Source: Anniella stebbinsi | Lineage: Eukaryota; Chordata; Lepidosauria; Squamata; Anniellidae | Assembly (NCBI GenBank): GCA_029215795.1 | Contig: JARDYH010000002.1 | Location: forward strand, 66,007,001 to 66,071,000 | Direction: 5' to 3' | DNA length: 64,000 nt | In this document: piece by piece, positions 12,681 to 26,500 of the stretch | How positions within the stretch are numbered: the stretch's first letter is position 1 | Layout of the letters: each line of letters begins with the position of its first letter | The notes under the pieces: generated by a model | What the model saw: only the letters and a program-made list of their open reading frames with translations | Told to the model about the DNA's origin: nothing | Database searches by the model: none | Translations under genes and position numbers: made by a program

Positions 12681-13755
12681 TAAGCAAATTATACCATTCA
12701 CCCCTATGGAAAAAACTAAAACACTAGCGAGATGCATTTTCTCAAGAATCCTTGCAATTTGCATACCCTTTCTGTTCTACCTATCATAATGATAGATATT
12801 TTGCTAGAGATATTGACATTATTTAGTATTACATTATTTAGCATTTGAATGGTCAGAAGGGTTTCCCATCAAAAATTGTTCTGCAAAATTCATTTTTTAA
12901 AGCTGTAGTTTCTGGTCCAGAATTAGTTCCTTCCTGTATCTAATATTGGTCACCTTTTTCTGGATCTAATTAAATTGAAGTTAGGAACATGTGGTTAGAA
13001 TGAGTGGATGGTCTCTCATTACTGTGCTAGTGATCTTGGTTTTACTAGGTTATATTTTCATGAGCATTTTGAGGTATTTCTTGTCACCTGCCCTGAGATC
13101 TGACCCAGTGACCTGAAAATCAAGGAAATGTCATGTTAGTGGCTACTAATTAGTGGGTCTAGAGAGCTTCTTCATCTGGCCTTTCAACCTTCTACAGGCA
13201 GCAGCTAAAGCTGTCATACACATCATGCAAAGAAAATGAGTCTGCACCACATTTTTTTAATGGTGTAAACACTAGAGCAGGCCCAGCTGAGACTAGAGAT
13301 GAATATGTAGGTTAGGTGGAAATTAACCTGCAATGCAGTCTTTGCATTTATATCTCATGTGTTCTACAAGATATTCTGTCACTGAAGTGTACACGTGTAT
13401 GATTGTTAATGTAGGACATGACTGAAAGAGACAGATACTCCTAATTTGTTTTGCATTTTTAAATAAAAAACTCATTACTATATTCTTTGCCATATTAAAA
13501 ACTTTCTGGAAATTATGATGAATATAATTTTTTTAAGCACAACAAATGTTATGCTTGGATGTACTTACAGAAATAACTGGTTAATAGAGCAGTTAGTCAT
13601 TAATTAATGCTGTACCTCAGAATTTCTTGAGTATCTGATGTTTTGGGGGAGAGAAATCAGTTACAGTAATTAAAGATATATTATTTTTTTAAGGTAACAT
13701 ATCAGGGAATAGTGTTTTGAGCAGGAATCAGTAATTTTTTAAATTGTTTTTACAG

Positions 13756-13839
13756 GTCTTTAAGATAGAGGTACTAACAAATGGAAGAAAGCACTTTGTT
13801 GAAAAGAGGTATAGTGAATTTCATGCTCTCCATAAAAAG
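13756..13839 (+). CDS. SNX24: SNX24 coding exon 2
   Basis: An 84-nt, phase 0-0 exon encoding 28 residues that begin V-F-K-I-E-V and end E-F-H-A-L-H-K-K. The acceptor is TTTTTACAG and the donor GTAAAT. It contains the K-R-Y-S-E-F motif of PX domains, whose arginine contacts the 3-phosphate of PI(3)P in the family. Human SNX24 has methionine where this protein has threonine in L-T-N-G-R-K. Confidence 0.96.
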
Positions 13840-14162
13840 GTAAATACAGTATGTAAGTTGTTGAAATAATTATGCCTAAACCTTACTTTCATTCTGTTCC
13901 AAAGTGATGACTCCATTTGGTTCCTGAAACATTTGTGTTTTGTTAAGTGAGAGAGACACTTCATACTTTGGGGCAGGGAAACTGTGGAACAGGGAAAAAA
14001 TAGACAGTCTTACAGAACCAGGAAAACGTTGGATTCATTTCCCATAAGATCAGAGGGTGGAGAGCTCTTTTGATATGAAGGACTGTTGACCTAGACAAAA
14101 AGTCGGAGGAGGTCCCCAGCTGGCTGTGGACAAAGCCAGAGCCAAAAGTGGCCTTAGATACT

Positions 14163-14195
<33 letters not shown>

Positions 14196-17100
14196 TGCTT
14201 TCTGCTATCCCATTTTTTCTACTACCCCTCTCTGCTTCTGCTGCTGCCACTGCTGCTGGATAGGTGGAAATCCAACCAGAGAAAGTGCCTTTGAGAAGTA
14301 TCATCCACTTCTCAATTCCACATGGACTTCCCAAGGGAAAGGCTGAGTGGAGGGAAGTACACATGGTTAGATACCACTTCCTGAACATGATCTAAGCAGT
14401 GCCTCTATGATCACACTAAATGGGCAGGTACTTTAATACCTCAAATTAGTGTGCAAACTTAAACGTTCTAAAATCCAGTGATGAAATGCCAGGAGAAATT
14501 CTGGGTTTTCCTTTTCTGTTTTACCGGCTCTGCTAAATCGTGGCCTAGGCTTTAATATTTCCAGTTTAGTGATTTTTGTCAAAATTGTTGGGTTGTAATA
14601 AGAAACCTTCCCTAATGTGATGTTATCCCAATGTGCTGCACTACAACTCCCATCATACCCAGCCAGCACTGGCCATGATGAGTTGGGATGATGTGAGTTG
14701 TTAGCAAACACATCTGGATGACACTGGCTTGGAGACTGAATGTTCAGACCTTATGACCAGAGACTTTTGTTGCCACAACATTTGCAAGAGTGACATTTTC
14801 TGAGGCTCAGAGATGAAATGTAAATCCCCCAACCCCTGTGGGCGTGCATATTAAAGTCATTTTTTGAGTTTCTGTCCTTGTGTTCCCCCCCACTTCACAT
14901 TTATTTAGAGGTGATACAATGCTTAGAGCATGCCTGTGCCATCTTGCTTGTATCAAATATAGGTGGTGTCTTTTTTCCTTTTCCTGTCTGATAGCCTTCT
15001 TTAACTTATCATTTATGCAGTCTGTTTTACATGCAAAGTGCTTTACAAATATTTTTCTGACTCATGCTTATAACAATCATGAGCAGGACCTGGTGGTTCT
15101 TGTTGCTGTTATTACAACAGATGAGAGACCTTTGAGAATAAGAGATCTACATACTCAAGTGACACAGAGTATAATTATCTAGGTCTCCCAGGTCCACTAC
15201 TACAGTTTCTGTTTTTGTGTGTGTTTTGTTGAAAATAGTTATATCCTGCTTACAGTGTGTTCTATTCTGTGTCTATGTGATGAGGCTTAGCATCATTTGG
15301 TCCTGGTTTAGTCTGGGTTATAGAGTTCTACCACGGATCAGGTCTTTACCAAAGTTTTGGCCAAGTCAGGATTTTAGGGAGGCAGAAAGAAACCAGAATA
15401 GAACAGCACCAGGGAGAGCTCCAAGTGGCAATTGAAGCCAGACAAGTCTGTCTGTATGTTGCTCCAACAAGCAGCAGATGATGACTGAACTTTAAGTAGG
15501 GGGGTTGGCTTCCTTTAGGCTGGTTAACTCCACTTCCATGCGAACTGGGCCTTTTTTCTTTGAAGGGGATGGTCTATTTTAGCAGCCTCAGCCTATGATA
15601 AGATGGGAAAGACTGTGATGTGCTGATGTCTTCATGGCTAGAGTCCACAGAGTTTGTGGATGGCAAGGCAACCTCCTCTGGATGCAGGACGGCAATTCTC
15701 TGGGGTCTTCCTGGAGAACTCCATCCTGAAAAAACTGAAGCCTCATGATGATTTCATTAGGCTTACTTTTCAGGGCCTGGAATATACACTCAGCTTAGTG
15801 TTACAGAATGTGGAGTTTCCTTTTTCTGTTACTGTTTTCATTGCAATCGCTCATAACTGAGTTCACTCAGTTCCTTGCTTTCTGTTTCCCCAAATACCTT
15901 ATCTGTGAAATCCTAAAATCCTTTCCAGGATTCATAGCTTGGAATATCCTATTGGGAACTAAACTACTGTAACTTCATATGTTTTTCAGTTCAGTCTTGC
16001 ACAATTTATTTGTTGTTTTCTAAATGCTTAATCCTGCAAAGGGACTAAACTAAATAGCATTTTGAGCATATGATACAGTTTTTAAGGTTTGTTTCTAAAC
16101 ATAATTCAGAAGAGTACAGGCTAAAATCTCTGTTAAACTAAATTCTTGGGTGTTTTATTAGGGCTGTATATTGGCCAGTCCACATAGCATTATTTAACTG
16201 ACATAACAGAATGTTTCATTCCTGACTTAAGAAATTGCCTAGCATGTTGCTTGTTAAGTGTATTTATTTCAAATTCACTTCACCATCTTGTATACAATAA
16301 TGTTTGTAATTTGTCAGTTTATTTGTGGGCGATTTTTAACTTTTATCTCTGTTTCTCTCTCTCTATTTATATTATCTATATATAGTTCCAGAACTTCTCT
16401 TTGAATACTTTAAAAGGAATTGTAAAGGCTCAGTTAACTTTATTGAGGAGAAATTTATTTGTCTTTCATATTTGTAGCTTAAGAAATTCATAAGAACACC
16501 AGAAATCCCTTCAAAACATGTGAGAAATTGGGTGCCCAAAGTTCTGGAACAACGTCGGCATGGTTTAGAAGTTTATTTACAGGTGAGCTGCACTTATCCG
16601 TACATAGAAAAGATTGTGTTTCCAAGAATGATATTAATAACTGAGGATGAGCATCAGTTCCTTTTGGCTGAGCTGAAGGATGGTTAATGCAGTGATGCTG
16701 CTTCGAACTTGAGTATTCTAGCAAGTAATTTTTGTTTTATAACTATCTGTTCGAGACATTTATATCCCACCTTTTTAGTAAAATATCAGACTGTTTCTGT
16801 AGAATCGAGGATATAGCTATAACGTCATTGTCAAATTATATGTCCAAAAAACAGAAGGCAGTGGTTGGAATAATGTACAAAACAAGGGTGAAGAGCACCC
16901 AACCACCTCAAAATACACCAGAGATAATCAGTTTAACAATATTTATATTTGCGTATAACTGCTATATATAACCAAACTTCCAAATGTTTACAGCACACTA
17001 TGGTATGAATAAAATTATTGCTCTATTCATAATACAGAAAATCACACAATGTTAACAAAATTCCACCATTTAAACCCAAAGGTCTTAAGTATTCATTCAG

Positions 17101-19437
17101 TAGAACAACAATAATTCAATACAAATTGTTAATATAATAAACCAAAAATCTGTATAACATCAGTAAACATTAATGATATCACAACACCATAGATCCATAT
17201 GACCAATCAGGTACAAGGTTGTCTACAAACACGTGGTCACTGTATTAATCACAATTCTCTTGCCCGCGTGTAGCAACCCAAAGTAATTTTTTTTCCAGCA
17301 TATATCATCTGTATTGTTTTTTTCAATGCCTATCAGCAAATTATTATGACAGGAACCCAGTAGTCTAAACCTGTTTCGCAATGCTTCTTCAGACAATGCT
17401 GTAGTGAAAACATAATATCAAATACAGTCCGTTATAGAGCCAATAGTTCCACATAAGCTTAATAACATATAAAATTATCAAAACTAACAAACCACACTCC
17501 CCACCTTAATCAGGAGTACATGCCGTGGTCTTGTATGAGTTGACAAAGCCTCCAAGTCAAACCTAGAAAGGGTATATAAGATATTATAGTCTTAAATAAA
17601 CCTCAGACTTAAAACTAAAAATTGCTTGTCAGAGAGACCTAAGCACCCTACCATTCAAAAGTATTATACTATTTCTGTATTATGAATAGTGCAATAATTT
17701 TATTCATACCATAGTATGCTGTAAACACTTGGAAGTTTGGTTATATATAGCAGTTATACGCAAATATAAATATTGTTAAACTGATTATCTCTGGTCTTAG
17801 TGTATTTTGAGGTGGTTGGGTTCTCTTCACCCTCATTTTGTACATTGTCAAATTATAGTCAGACTTGGGAAAGTTCTGCAATGTAAATTATGTTGATTCT
17901 AAGATAGGCAATATTCGCTTTATATGAGAACAATAAATTTGTGAACCAGCATGATGTAGTGACTAGGGGGTCAGACTGGGGAGACTCTGGTTGTGAACTT
18001 AGTCAGCTATGAAGCTCATTGGCTGCCTTGGGCCAGATGCTGAGCCAGTCACTGGGCCAATTCATATGTCACGGTAAGACAGTTGTTGGGAATTCTGGTT
18101 TTTCGTGAATGATCCCTGCCATTTGTCTCTTCCTGTCAGTAGGAGCAGTGAAACAAATTACGAAATCTCTGTCTATGGTTTGTTTAGTGTTACATCTGAA
18201 TAGGGACCGCTGGCTTCTTGCTCTCCTAATATTCCAGATTCATGAGCCAAGAACAAACTCTGTCTTATGATTCTGGCTTATTAGGAGAGCAATAAACCAA
18301 AAAAACGCAGTTTAGATATAATGCTTAACAAACTGTGGACAGAAGCTTCCTAGTTTGTTTCACCATTCCCCTGGTAGGAGGAACCAAGTGGGAGAGGATA
18401 CACCAGCAGATTTGCTTGTTTACAATAAACTCAGCAATTTCAGCTTACTATGAAGAACAAACCTGCCTCTCAACCTAGCTTATCTTACTGGCTGCTGTGA
18501 AGATAAAGTGTGAGTTTGGATGATCGTGACAGGAGAAGAAGCCACCATGGATCCCCCCCCAGTGCATGCTGTGCACGCAATCACCATTTGCATTATTCCC
18601 TGCGCACTTCTTCCCCACCCTACAACCTCTACAGCATATTGTGGGTTGTAGTGTGGGTACTTGTGCTGCAGTCAAGGAATAATGTAAATAGCGGTCACAC
18701 AGGCAGCGGGGAGAAGCCTCCACCATGACCGCCTGAACCCAGTCAGTATGTGTACCTGAGAGAAGCATGTATGCTAAGCCCCTTGGAGAAATGGTGGAAT
18801 AATAATAATAATAATGGTGATTATGATAATGATGGTGTTGTATTTGGTGTTGTTAGAATAAAGCCCTCAACATTTGGCTCATGGACATATTGTCGTAGAC
18901 TGAATTTACCCCAGTCCTTTGTGTCACTCTTATAACAGTCAATTAACGCTATAAGTTATTTTACACTGTTTTTTTTTCTGCTTCTTTAACCTGTTCCATT
19001 TTTATAATATGGGAACCAAGATCAATAAATGGTCATTCTTTCAGTGGACAATATTCCGTACAGCTAATCACCAGCCATCTCTTTCAGTAATGCATCTAGT
19101 CAGAAGATTGGAAAGCAAAGTGGACTCCAGCTTCACTGAATTTGCACAAAAAGTTAATTGTATCAATGTTGGTGCAGAATATGTCTTTAAATTACACTTT
19201 AGTGGCAGCCTCTGAACTTTATGTTGGATTCTAAAATGTAGTCTAGTACCTAACACAGAGATATTGGAGAACTAGAAACTCAATGGCCAATTTCTTCTGT
19301 TCTAATCCTAGATCTGTAGATAGAATTTTTATTACTGAATTTTAACCTTGTGACTAAATTTTTATTGTTATTATATTGCATTGTATGGAACAGGCTATAA
19401 CCTGCGATTGGTTGCCTAAAGAATAAAGTGAAAGTGA

Positions 19438-19480
<43 letters not shown>

Positions 19481-20256
19481 GAAGCGGCATCACACCAGCG
19501 ATTTAGTGAACTCTCGCTGTGCCTGGTGTACGGATTTGCAGCACGGTACTCACCCTGCTGACACCCTGCCTCTTCCCCAGCCTTTTCTGTTTTTTCCTAG
19601 AACGCCTAAAGTCTGGATTATTTTCCCTAAGCATGTTTAATGCATGTTTAATGCTACGTGTAGTTTTGAAGGAATTAGGGGTGTGTGCTGTGATGGCTTG
19701 AATGGATTGCATCAGGTCTTGGCAGGGAAAAGTGATCTCTCCCAGCAGCCATCTCCAAGCCTCAATATAAAACCCAAACCTTACATCCCAGGCTCCAAAG
19801 CATTTTTTAAAAACCATACAATGCTCAAAACTCTGCAGAGACAGGATTGTACTCCCTCAATTCCCCCAAAGAGCCAGACTAAAGGGTCATTCCATTTTTG
19901 CCCAGCAGAAAGGCAGTCTGGTTGAAGTGCTCATCTGACAGAACCTGACTGGAGGGAGAAAGAGAAGGGGAGGGGTGGAGAGGAGTGGAGCGGAGCGGAG
20001 TGGAGCGGAGCGGAAGAGCTGATGAGTGTGTGAGTGGAAGAGCAGCTCTTCAGGTGAAAGGGATCATAAGCTTGACGCACTTCTGCCTTAGAGGTAAAAA
20101 AGCATGGAGGCAAACCTGGGGGGATTAGGTGTGATGGAGCTCTAAATAAGCTCTCTGCCTTGTGATGCAATTTCAGTATGTTTTCCAGTGATGAAAAGTG
20201 GGACTTGCCAGAAGGGGGAGGTAGAGGGTAAAAGCACCGATGAGGGAAGCAATGAG

Positions 20257-20303
<47 letters not shown>

Positions 20304-23300
20304 TATTACCCGCCTCTCCCTCCGGATTGAGGCGGGGAACAACAACAAACACAAAATACACAAAACTAATTAAAAGCACATAAAACCAATACATCATTAA
20401 AATAACAATAAAACACCAATAAAAACACTTAAAATTCATCTGAGTAGGCCTGCTGGAAGAGATCAGTCTTTATAGCTCTTTTAAATTCGTGAAGACATTA
20501 AGCACCCCTTCTCTCCCACCTTTTCTCCACTTGGAATTGTCTCCTCCCAATATAGTTTTGCAATTCAGAAGCAGACTGTTCAGGTGCTTAGGAACGATGG
20601 TGTTGGCTCCCAAGCACCCTAACAGTGAGAACAGGGCTTCAGCAGAAGCACCAGCCATGCCAACCGGAAGCCCCAAGAATTTAAGGCCTAATCCACACCG
20701 AGGAGGATATTGCACTATGAAAGCGGCATGTAAGGCAGAAGCCACATTACTGCTTTATAGCAGTGTTGAAGTGCACTGACAACTGTTGGGGCCCATTGAC
20801 CCATGCCATATACCACTTTTATACCACTTTCATAGTGCTATATTCTGCTTGGTGTGGATTAGACCGATGTCACAATTCCTGGTTCCTACATAACAACAAG
20901 CCACAAATAATAGAAACTGAAACTGGCCATGATGGAGGAGAAAAGGAGAGGAAAAGGGGAGCACATGATTCCAAGACTTTCTCCAGCTCAGAGACTTACT
21001 TCTATGGTGCTAAACCATGGTTTAGCATTATGGGCAGATGTATTCAGTGACTTGCTCAAAGACACCCGTGAGCTTCATGGCCAGGCATGGATTTGAACCC
21101 AAATCGTTGGGCCCAAATCTAATACTCTATCCACCACGACTGTTCCAGGAAATGATCTGACTATGATGTAGTGAGTTTGTTAGTGAGCAGAAACGTGGAC
21201 TTCACAGAGTTCCAAAATGCTGCTAAGGGACCTGTGTAGCCTAACACAGTGAATAGATTTTATCAGGCTTTAGCTGACAAGAGTAAGCCTCATTCCCTGG
21301 ATGGGCCTCTCATAGTTATGTCACCCTTTTCTCTTATAGTCTTGTCTCAAGATGAACTGGGAGGTTTTCACTACTAACCAGGCACTAGAAAGGCGATTAG
21401 TTTCCCAAGCTCAGATGCTTTGGGAACCTGCGAGAGGGAGCCTCCCCTGCTCCTTCTGAGAGGGAGGAGGGATGTAGCTTGTCAGTTCCTGAGAGGGAAG
21501 AAGGAATCTAGCAGAAGAGCCTATAAGATCCAATCCGCAGGCTTCGTGTTTCGGTCTCGCTTCGGGGTAATGTGCACAGTCAGCCTGGAGAACTTCTGTA
21601 GTTCAAAGGGATGGTTTCCGTCTATCGTGCCCCCCCATAGATACCCAGCTAGGAAAGCTTGATTAGCTGGAAGGAGGTGTGAACTTTCTTTGCATGTATA
21701 TATTCTGCATCAATTTTATATCAATAAACCGTCATCTTTTTGAACAAGTGGCTTGTTTCATCTTGGTAACCAAAAGAACCTTATTGATGACTTGAACTTG
21801 ACAGAACCAGAGCCCAGATCTAACACATATGACAACAGGGTTATGAAACCCCCAATCCAGACTATCAACTTCTCTCCCGGTAGAAAATGCTAAATCCAAA
21901 TGTGTTGGATTAGGGTGAGAGATTCATCCCTTCTCTCCCCCCCCCCCACTACTTCCTCCAGCTATCAGAATTCATTTTTAATTTTAAACTTTTTATAGCC
22001 ACAATTTCCCTTGCTAAAGAAGGCTCCTACAATAATTAAAATATCATAAAATGCATTAAAAATCATAAAAATATAGAATAAGGTATCAGACCAGAAGATC
22101 CAGCAGATTAACAAGTCAAACAAAAAGCCAGGCAGAAGAAGTACACCTTGCCACCACTTTCTAAAGGGAAGTCAGTCTTGGAGCAGCCATGGAGCAATTG
22201 ACGTAAAAGTTCTGCTTCTTAATGGAATATTCTCAGTTCACATGTAGAAGGGATTGATCGGACAACCCGAGCAAGTATTATGGATGATGCAAGGAGAGGA
22301 TATATGTGGGCCCCAAACCATGAAAGGATTTTAAGATGGGCACCAGCACCTTTATGGAAGCTCTTTTACATTTGTAACTTTTAGTATCTAAAGATGCGCA
22401 GCAGCATTTTGTTTGAGCTGAAGGTTCCATGTTGCCTTCAAGGACAACCCTATGTTGGATGCATTACAGTAGTGAGCCTAGACATTGTAAAATCAGGTAT
22501 CAGCATTGCAAGATCTTCCCTGTCTAAGAACGGGGAATGCCTGAGTGACAAATGGAACTGACAAAAAGAACTAGTTACCATTGCCACTTGGTTATTAAAA
22601 AGCAGACCCAGGTCATACAAGACTCCCAGACTCCATTCCTGTACTGGTGGAAAAAAATGTTATCCCATCAATCACCGACAAAGCTTCCTCCCTCAAGGAT
22701 CTGAGGAGATCAGACAAACATTTCTCTCATTTCTATAGCTCACATGACACGACAACCCATAGTGGGTTGTCTCCCTTGTTTGGTTCAAGGAGCTTGTTGC
22801 GATGTCCAAACCTGGCACAGTTTCCTCAGCATGGCTTGTTAACCATGCTCAAGCCACCCTGAGAACCCATGGATTGTTGTTGGGTTGTTTGGGGTAGTTT
22901 GTTTTCAGGATGGATTGTTAACCTGGCAAAGTGGCTTGTGCATGTTTTCTTGGAAAGAGCTGCAGAGCCATCTGGCAAGAGTGACCAAAACAACCGGCTG
23001 CTCCTTGCAGTGTCCTTCCTCCTCCAGCTCGGTGCTTCATTTGACAGCAACCAGTTTTATCCCCTCATGAGCTGAGTTAGCACAGCTAAGAATGTATGTT
23101 GATTGGCTTACTTCTGGGTAAACACACATGTTCCTATTTTGGGACCATGGCTATTTGGAAGCTGGGTGGTTTAAGCTTTCCCCCCTCCTGTTTTCATGCC
23201 AGAGTTAAAAGAAGAAAAGCAAGTCTCAATGTTTTTACTTTATTTAAATATTCCCCCTCCTGACATGCCATGGTTATGAATTGGGGTTACCCAGACATAA

Positions 23301-23463
23301 GTTAATCACACATACAGGCATAGCTGTGCTAGGAAGAGGAACGGGCTCCAAAGAGCAGCCAGGGAGAGTTTTTTAAATTGTTATAGAAAGACAATAAGTA
23401 AAACTCTCAGCCACCTCGTCCTAAAAGCTAAGGTAAGCCACTCTCCTTCATTCTGATGATATG

Positions 23464-23500
<37 letters not shown>

Positions 23501-26500
23501 AATGTAAGTGCTTCACAAGGCAAGAATGAAGGGAGTGGGAGAGTATCTCATCACAGAGGAATTGTGCTGCAAAGACACCTGCGATACGTGCTGGGAGCAG
23601 GCAGGAGGATGAAGAAGGAAACAAACCATAGCAAGCCAGTGAGTACCTGATCACCTGTCGGCAGCAGTGCCAGCCACCATGGCTCGTGTTCATCATGGCT
23701 CATCGTGATGTGTGAACTGCAATTTGAGTAGAAGGAGCTACTCAAATTGTAGCATGTTTAAGAGAGGTAGTTGTGATGCACTATTAGGCATCCCTTTCCT
23801 TCAGTCACCTTCAACCAACTCCCCATGTTTTCAATGTGTAAAGTCTATACTTTTAAAAAAAAAATCCTTCCAAGCTTAGTTTTGAACACTCTCAAAACCC
23901 ATTATGTCACTGTGTTTAGGGTTTATCTGTTCAAAATTAGAATCTTGTTATTTCCTTGGATTTTTAAAAATAAAGGAAGACTACTTTTTTGTGTTTGCGT
24001 TTTTTCTGGTAGAATGTACTGGTATTTAAATATGTGAAAAGTGGAACTGGGCTTGTTGATGAGTGTAAATGAACAGAAGTTCATCTTGGGTAGCATAAAT
24101 GCAAATTTATTTAACTTCAGTGTTATCTATTTTTTAAAGGGATGCCACTAAGAACATCTATTAATCACACAGAAAACCAACAAGAAATTATTCAGTGTCC
24201 TTCTCCCTCTGAAATCCCGATTAGTTTTGAATAATCACTGTTGTGCTGTGTTTATAAGGGTCTCTGGAAAGGGCAGTATGATAAGTTTAAAGAGACAAAA
24301 TGTTCTTCATCCTCATTAAAGATTGTGAACAGTGTGCTAAATAATATTAATGGCTAGGATTGTCAGTGTTTAACAGTACTTTCCTAGTACAAGTGATTTT
24401 ATTGATCAATGCAGACTCTATGTAACGGGGTAGATTATTCTACTGATTTTATCGAAACCTTAACTAAGTTTGTTAGTGCACCACATATCTTTAAATAGAT
24501 CTAGATGATGATTTAGATTAAGTAAAGCAGGACACCATCCATCTTTTTTTGATCTGTTAATAACTTAAATCCATCATTGTTGCTACCAGCTGTTTTCAGA
24601 TTCTGTGGAGAGCGAGCACATTTCTTTGGTATATTTGATATAGAATGCATCAATGAAGTTTTCACAAATGTTTTTAAGATATCTGGTAACATTTAACTGT
24701 ATCTCTACTAGGAAAAGTAGTGAAACCCTTGTTCTAATAATAGAAAATACCAATAATGGTTACACGTCTAAGTACATTTCTTTTAAAGCTATGTGTTGCT
24801 CTGTGCTTGCAATTCTTTTAATATATCCTTAATTTTCTGTTTTGAATATGGCAAATTAATTTCTTTTTATCAGATTACAGATGTCTCTATGCCAGGTGTG
24901 TGGTCCGTATTGCTACATATTTTTAGAAGCTGTCATTTTTATTCTGTGGTGCATTACTTCTGAAGTATTCTGAAATCTCCAGACTTTGGACTGGGTCCAG
25001 AATTGCTCTTCTATGAAAAGAAGGGTTCCTTGTGTTCATAGAAAGACCCATGATTGAGCAGAAGTTCCCCACGGCAAGAAGGGGACTGGTGACTTTTGCC
25101 AACTCTACAATCACTATTACTGTTCCCCACACTGTTTCAGAGCAACCCCCAGGCTCTCTAGAGCAGTTTTTTTGGGGGTGGGAGTTGTTGGGAAGAATAG
25201 GAGACTGCATCACAAAGGGGAATTGGTTAAAATCGCTTTCCACCAGTGGGGGCATCCTGTGATCAGATAAGTTTGGATTGAAGCTAATGTTTTCAACAGT
25301 TTCTTTTGTTTTAGAATATAAGCCTATTTGGGAAAAATGCTTTCCATTTAATTATAGTTAACCGTATAAGTTCTATTGATAATGTACAGTCCCCAAATGT
25401 TCTCCTTGCTTCACTAGGCTGAGTATTTGTATGCTGCTTTTCCACTTTATGGACTGCAGAACGTCTCGCAAGAAATCAAAGAATAAAATTAATAGCATTG
25501 AAGATAGAAACAACCCTAAAAACCTATTAATACATCAAACAAACAACAAAGGCAGTGGAAGCAGCAAACAAGAAGAGAGAGAGAGAGAGTTTCATACAAA
25601 CTAATAAAATTAGCAACCAAACCATGAATGAATAAACAGCAGGTCATAAGTTAGCCATTAAACCAGGGATATTGAGCATCTTTCAGCCCAAGGACTGAAT
25701 TCAATTTTGTAGAAACTCCCAGGGGCTGCGTTCCCGTGGTGGCTAAAACTGGAGGGGAAAGGGGCAGAGCCAAACATGCCAGCATATTTAACCGTAAAGT
25801 TCTTTCTGCCAGTAACAAAGCCTTAGAAGAGGCATTTTCCCCGTTTAGAAAGGGGGACCCTTGTTTCAGATCTTAAGTATCAGGGAACTTCATGGGGGAG
25901 AAGATGGTCCTTCAGGTACCCAGGTCCCAAGTTGCCTAGGGCTTTAAAGGTTAAGAAATAATACCCCAGTGCCAGCTTAATTAATACCTTATATTTGTCC
26001 ATTAATTTCTATGGGCAGCTCTCATGTTTTTCCATGGGGACATTTAAAATTAGATTCTCAGTGTAAATCAGGAAATGACCTGCCCTATCCCAAGTCTCTG
26101 GAGCTAAATGTTCAGCTTGGTTTGGAGGGGGAAGGGAGAATCTGCAAATAAATAAATAAACAAATAAATAAAAAAATAAATAATGCCTCCACCCTTTCCA
26201 TTAGAGCACTTTCTATAAGCAGAATTTCTGTCCCAGAACAGAACCCATGGAACATGATGGTGGGCTTACCATTATCATATGAATTCAACTGGCAAACATT
26301 ACACTGACATTAGCAACATTAGCTATCAAGAGTTTGCGGGAAAGCCTTTAACTCCTAGCAGTGTTTTTTTTTTAAAAGCTAGCACTTTTACTAATCAGCA
26401 CAGATTACTAATTTGGATTCAGTATGATTTACTTTATGTATATTTGAACTAAATTATCTCCAACCCATAGAAAGTACCTTGGTATTACTGCTGACACAGG

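Larger units (their letters stand above)
1..13755 (+). other. SNX24: SNX24 intron 1 (3' part)
   Basis: No host coding exon is recognisable here. The interval holds a fold-back element (1-270), a palindromic MITE (1826-2043), L2-like LINE debris (3640-4240, 11610-12680), a CR1 fragment with a nested MITE (5955-7105), short AC and TC microsatellites, and otherwise unassigned sequence. It ends in a T-rich tract and TTTTTACAG at the exon 2 acceptor. Where the intron starts cannot be seen. Confidence 0.8.
13840..16477 (+). other. SNX24: SNX24 intron 2
   Basis: A 2.6-kb intron. It contains a TC microsatellite at 14161-14195 and a degenerate MITE with an 'actacaactccc' core near 14630-14720. The remaining sequence shows no gene and no clear repeat to me. 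The acceptor is TATTTGTAG. Confidence 0.8.

Noticed and set aside
21045..21155. tRNA gene
   Set aside because: A- and B-box-like sequences are present but there is no cloverleaf. The sequence continues into a SINE body.
23467..23497. TATA-like promoter
   Set aside because: It is a plain TA microsatellite with no transcription start context.
24130..24235. Exon-like stretch after TTTTTTAAAG in intron 3
   Set aside because: In the SNX24 phase it hits a stop after three codons and there is no good donor or poly(A) signal.
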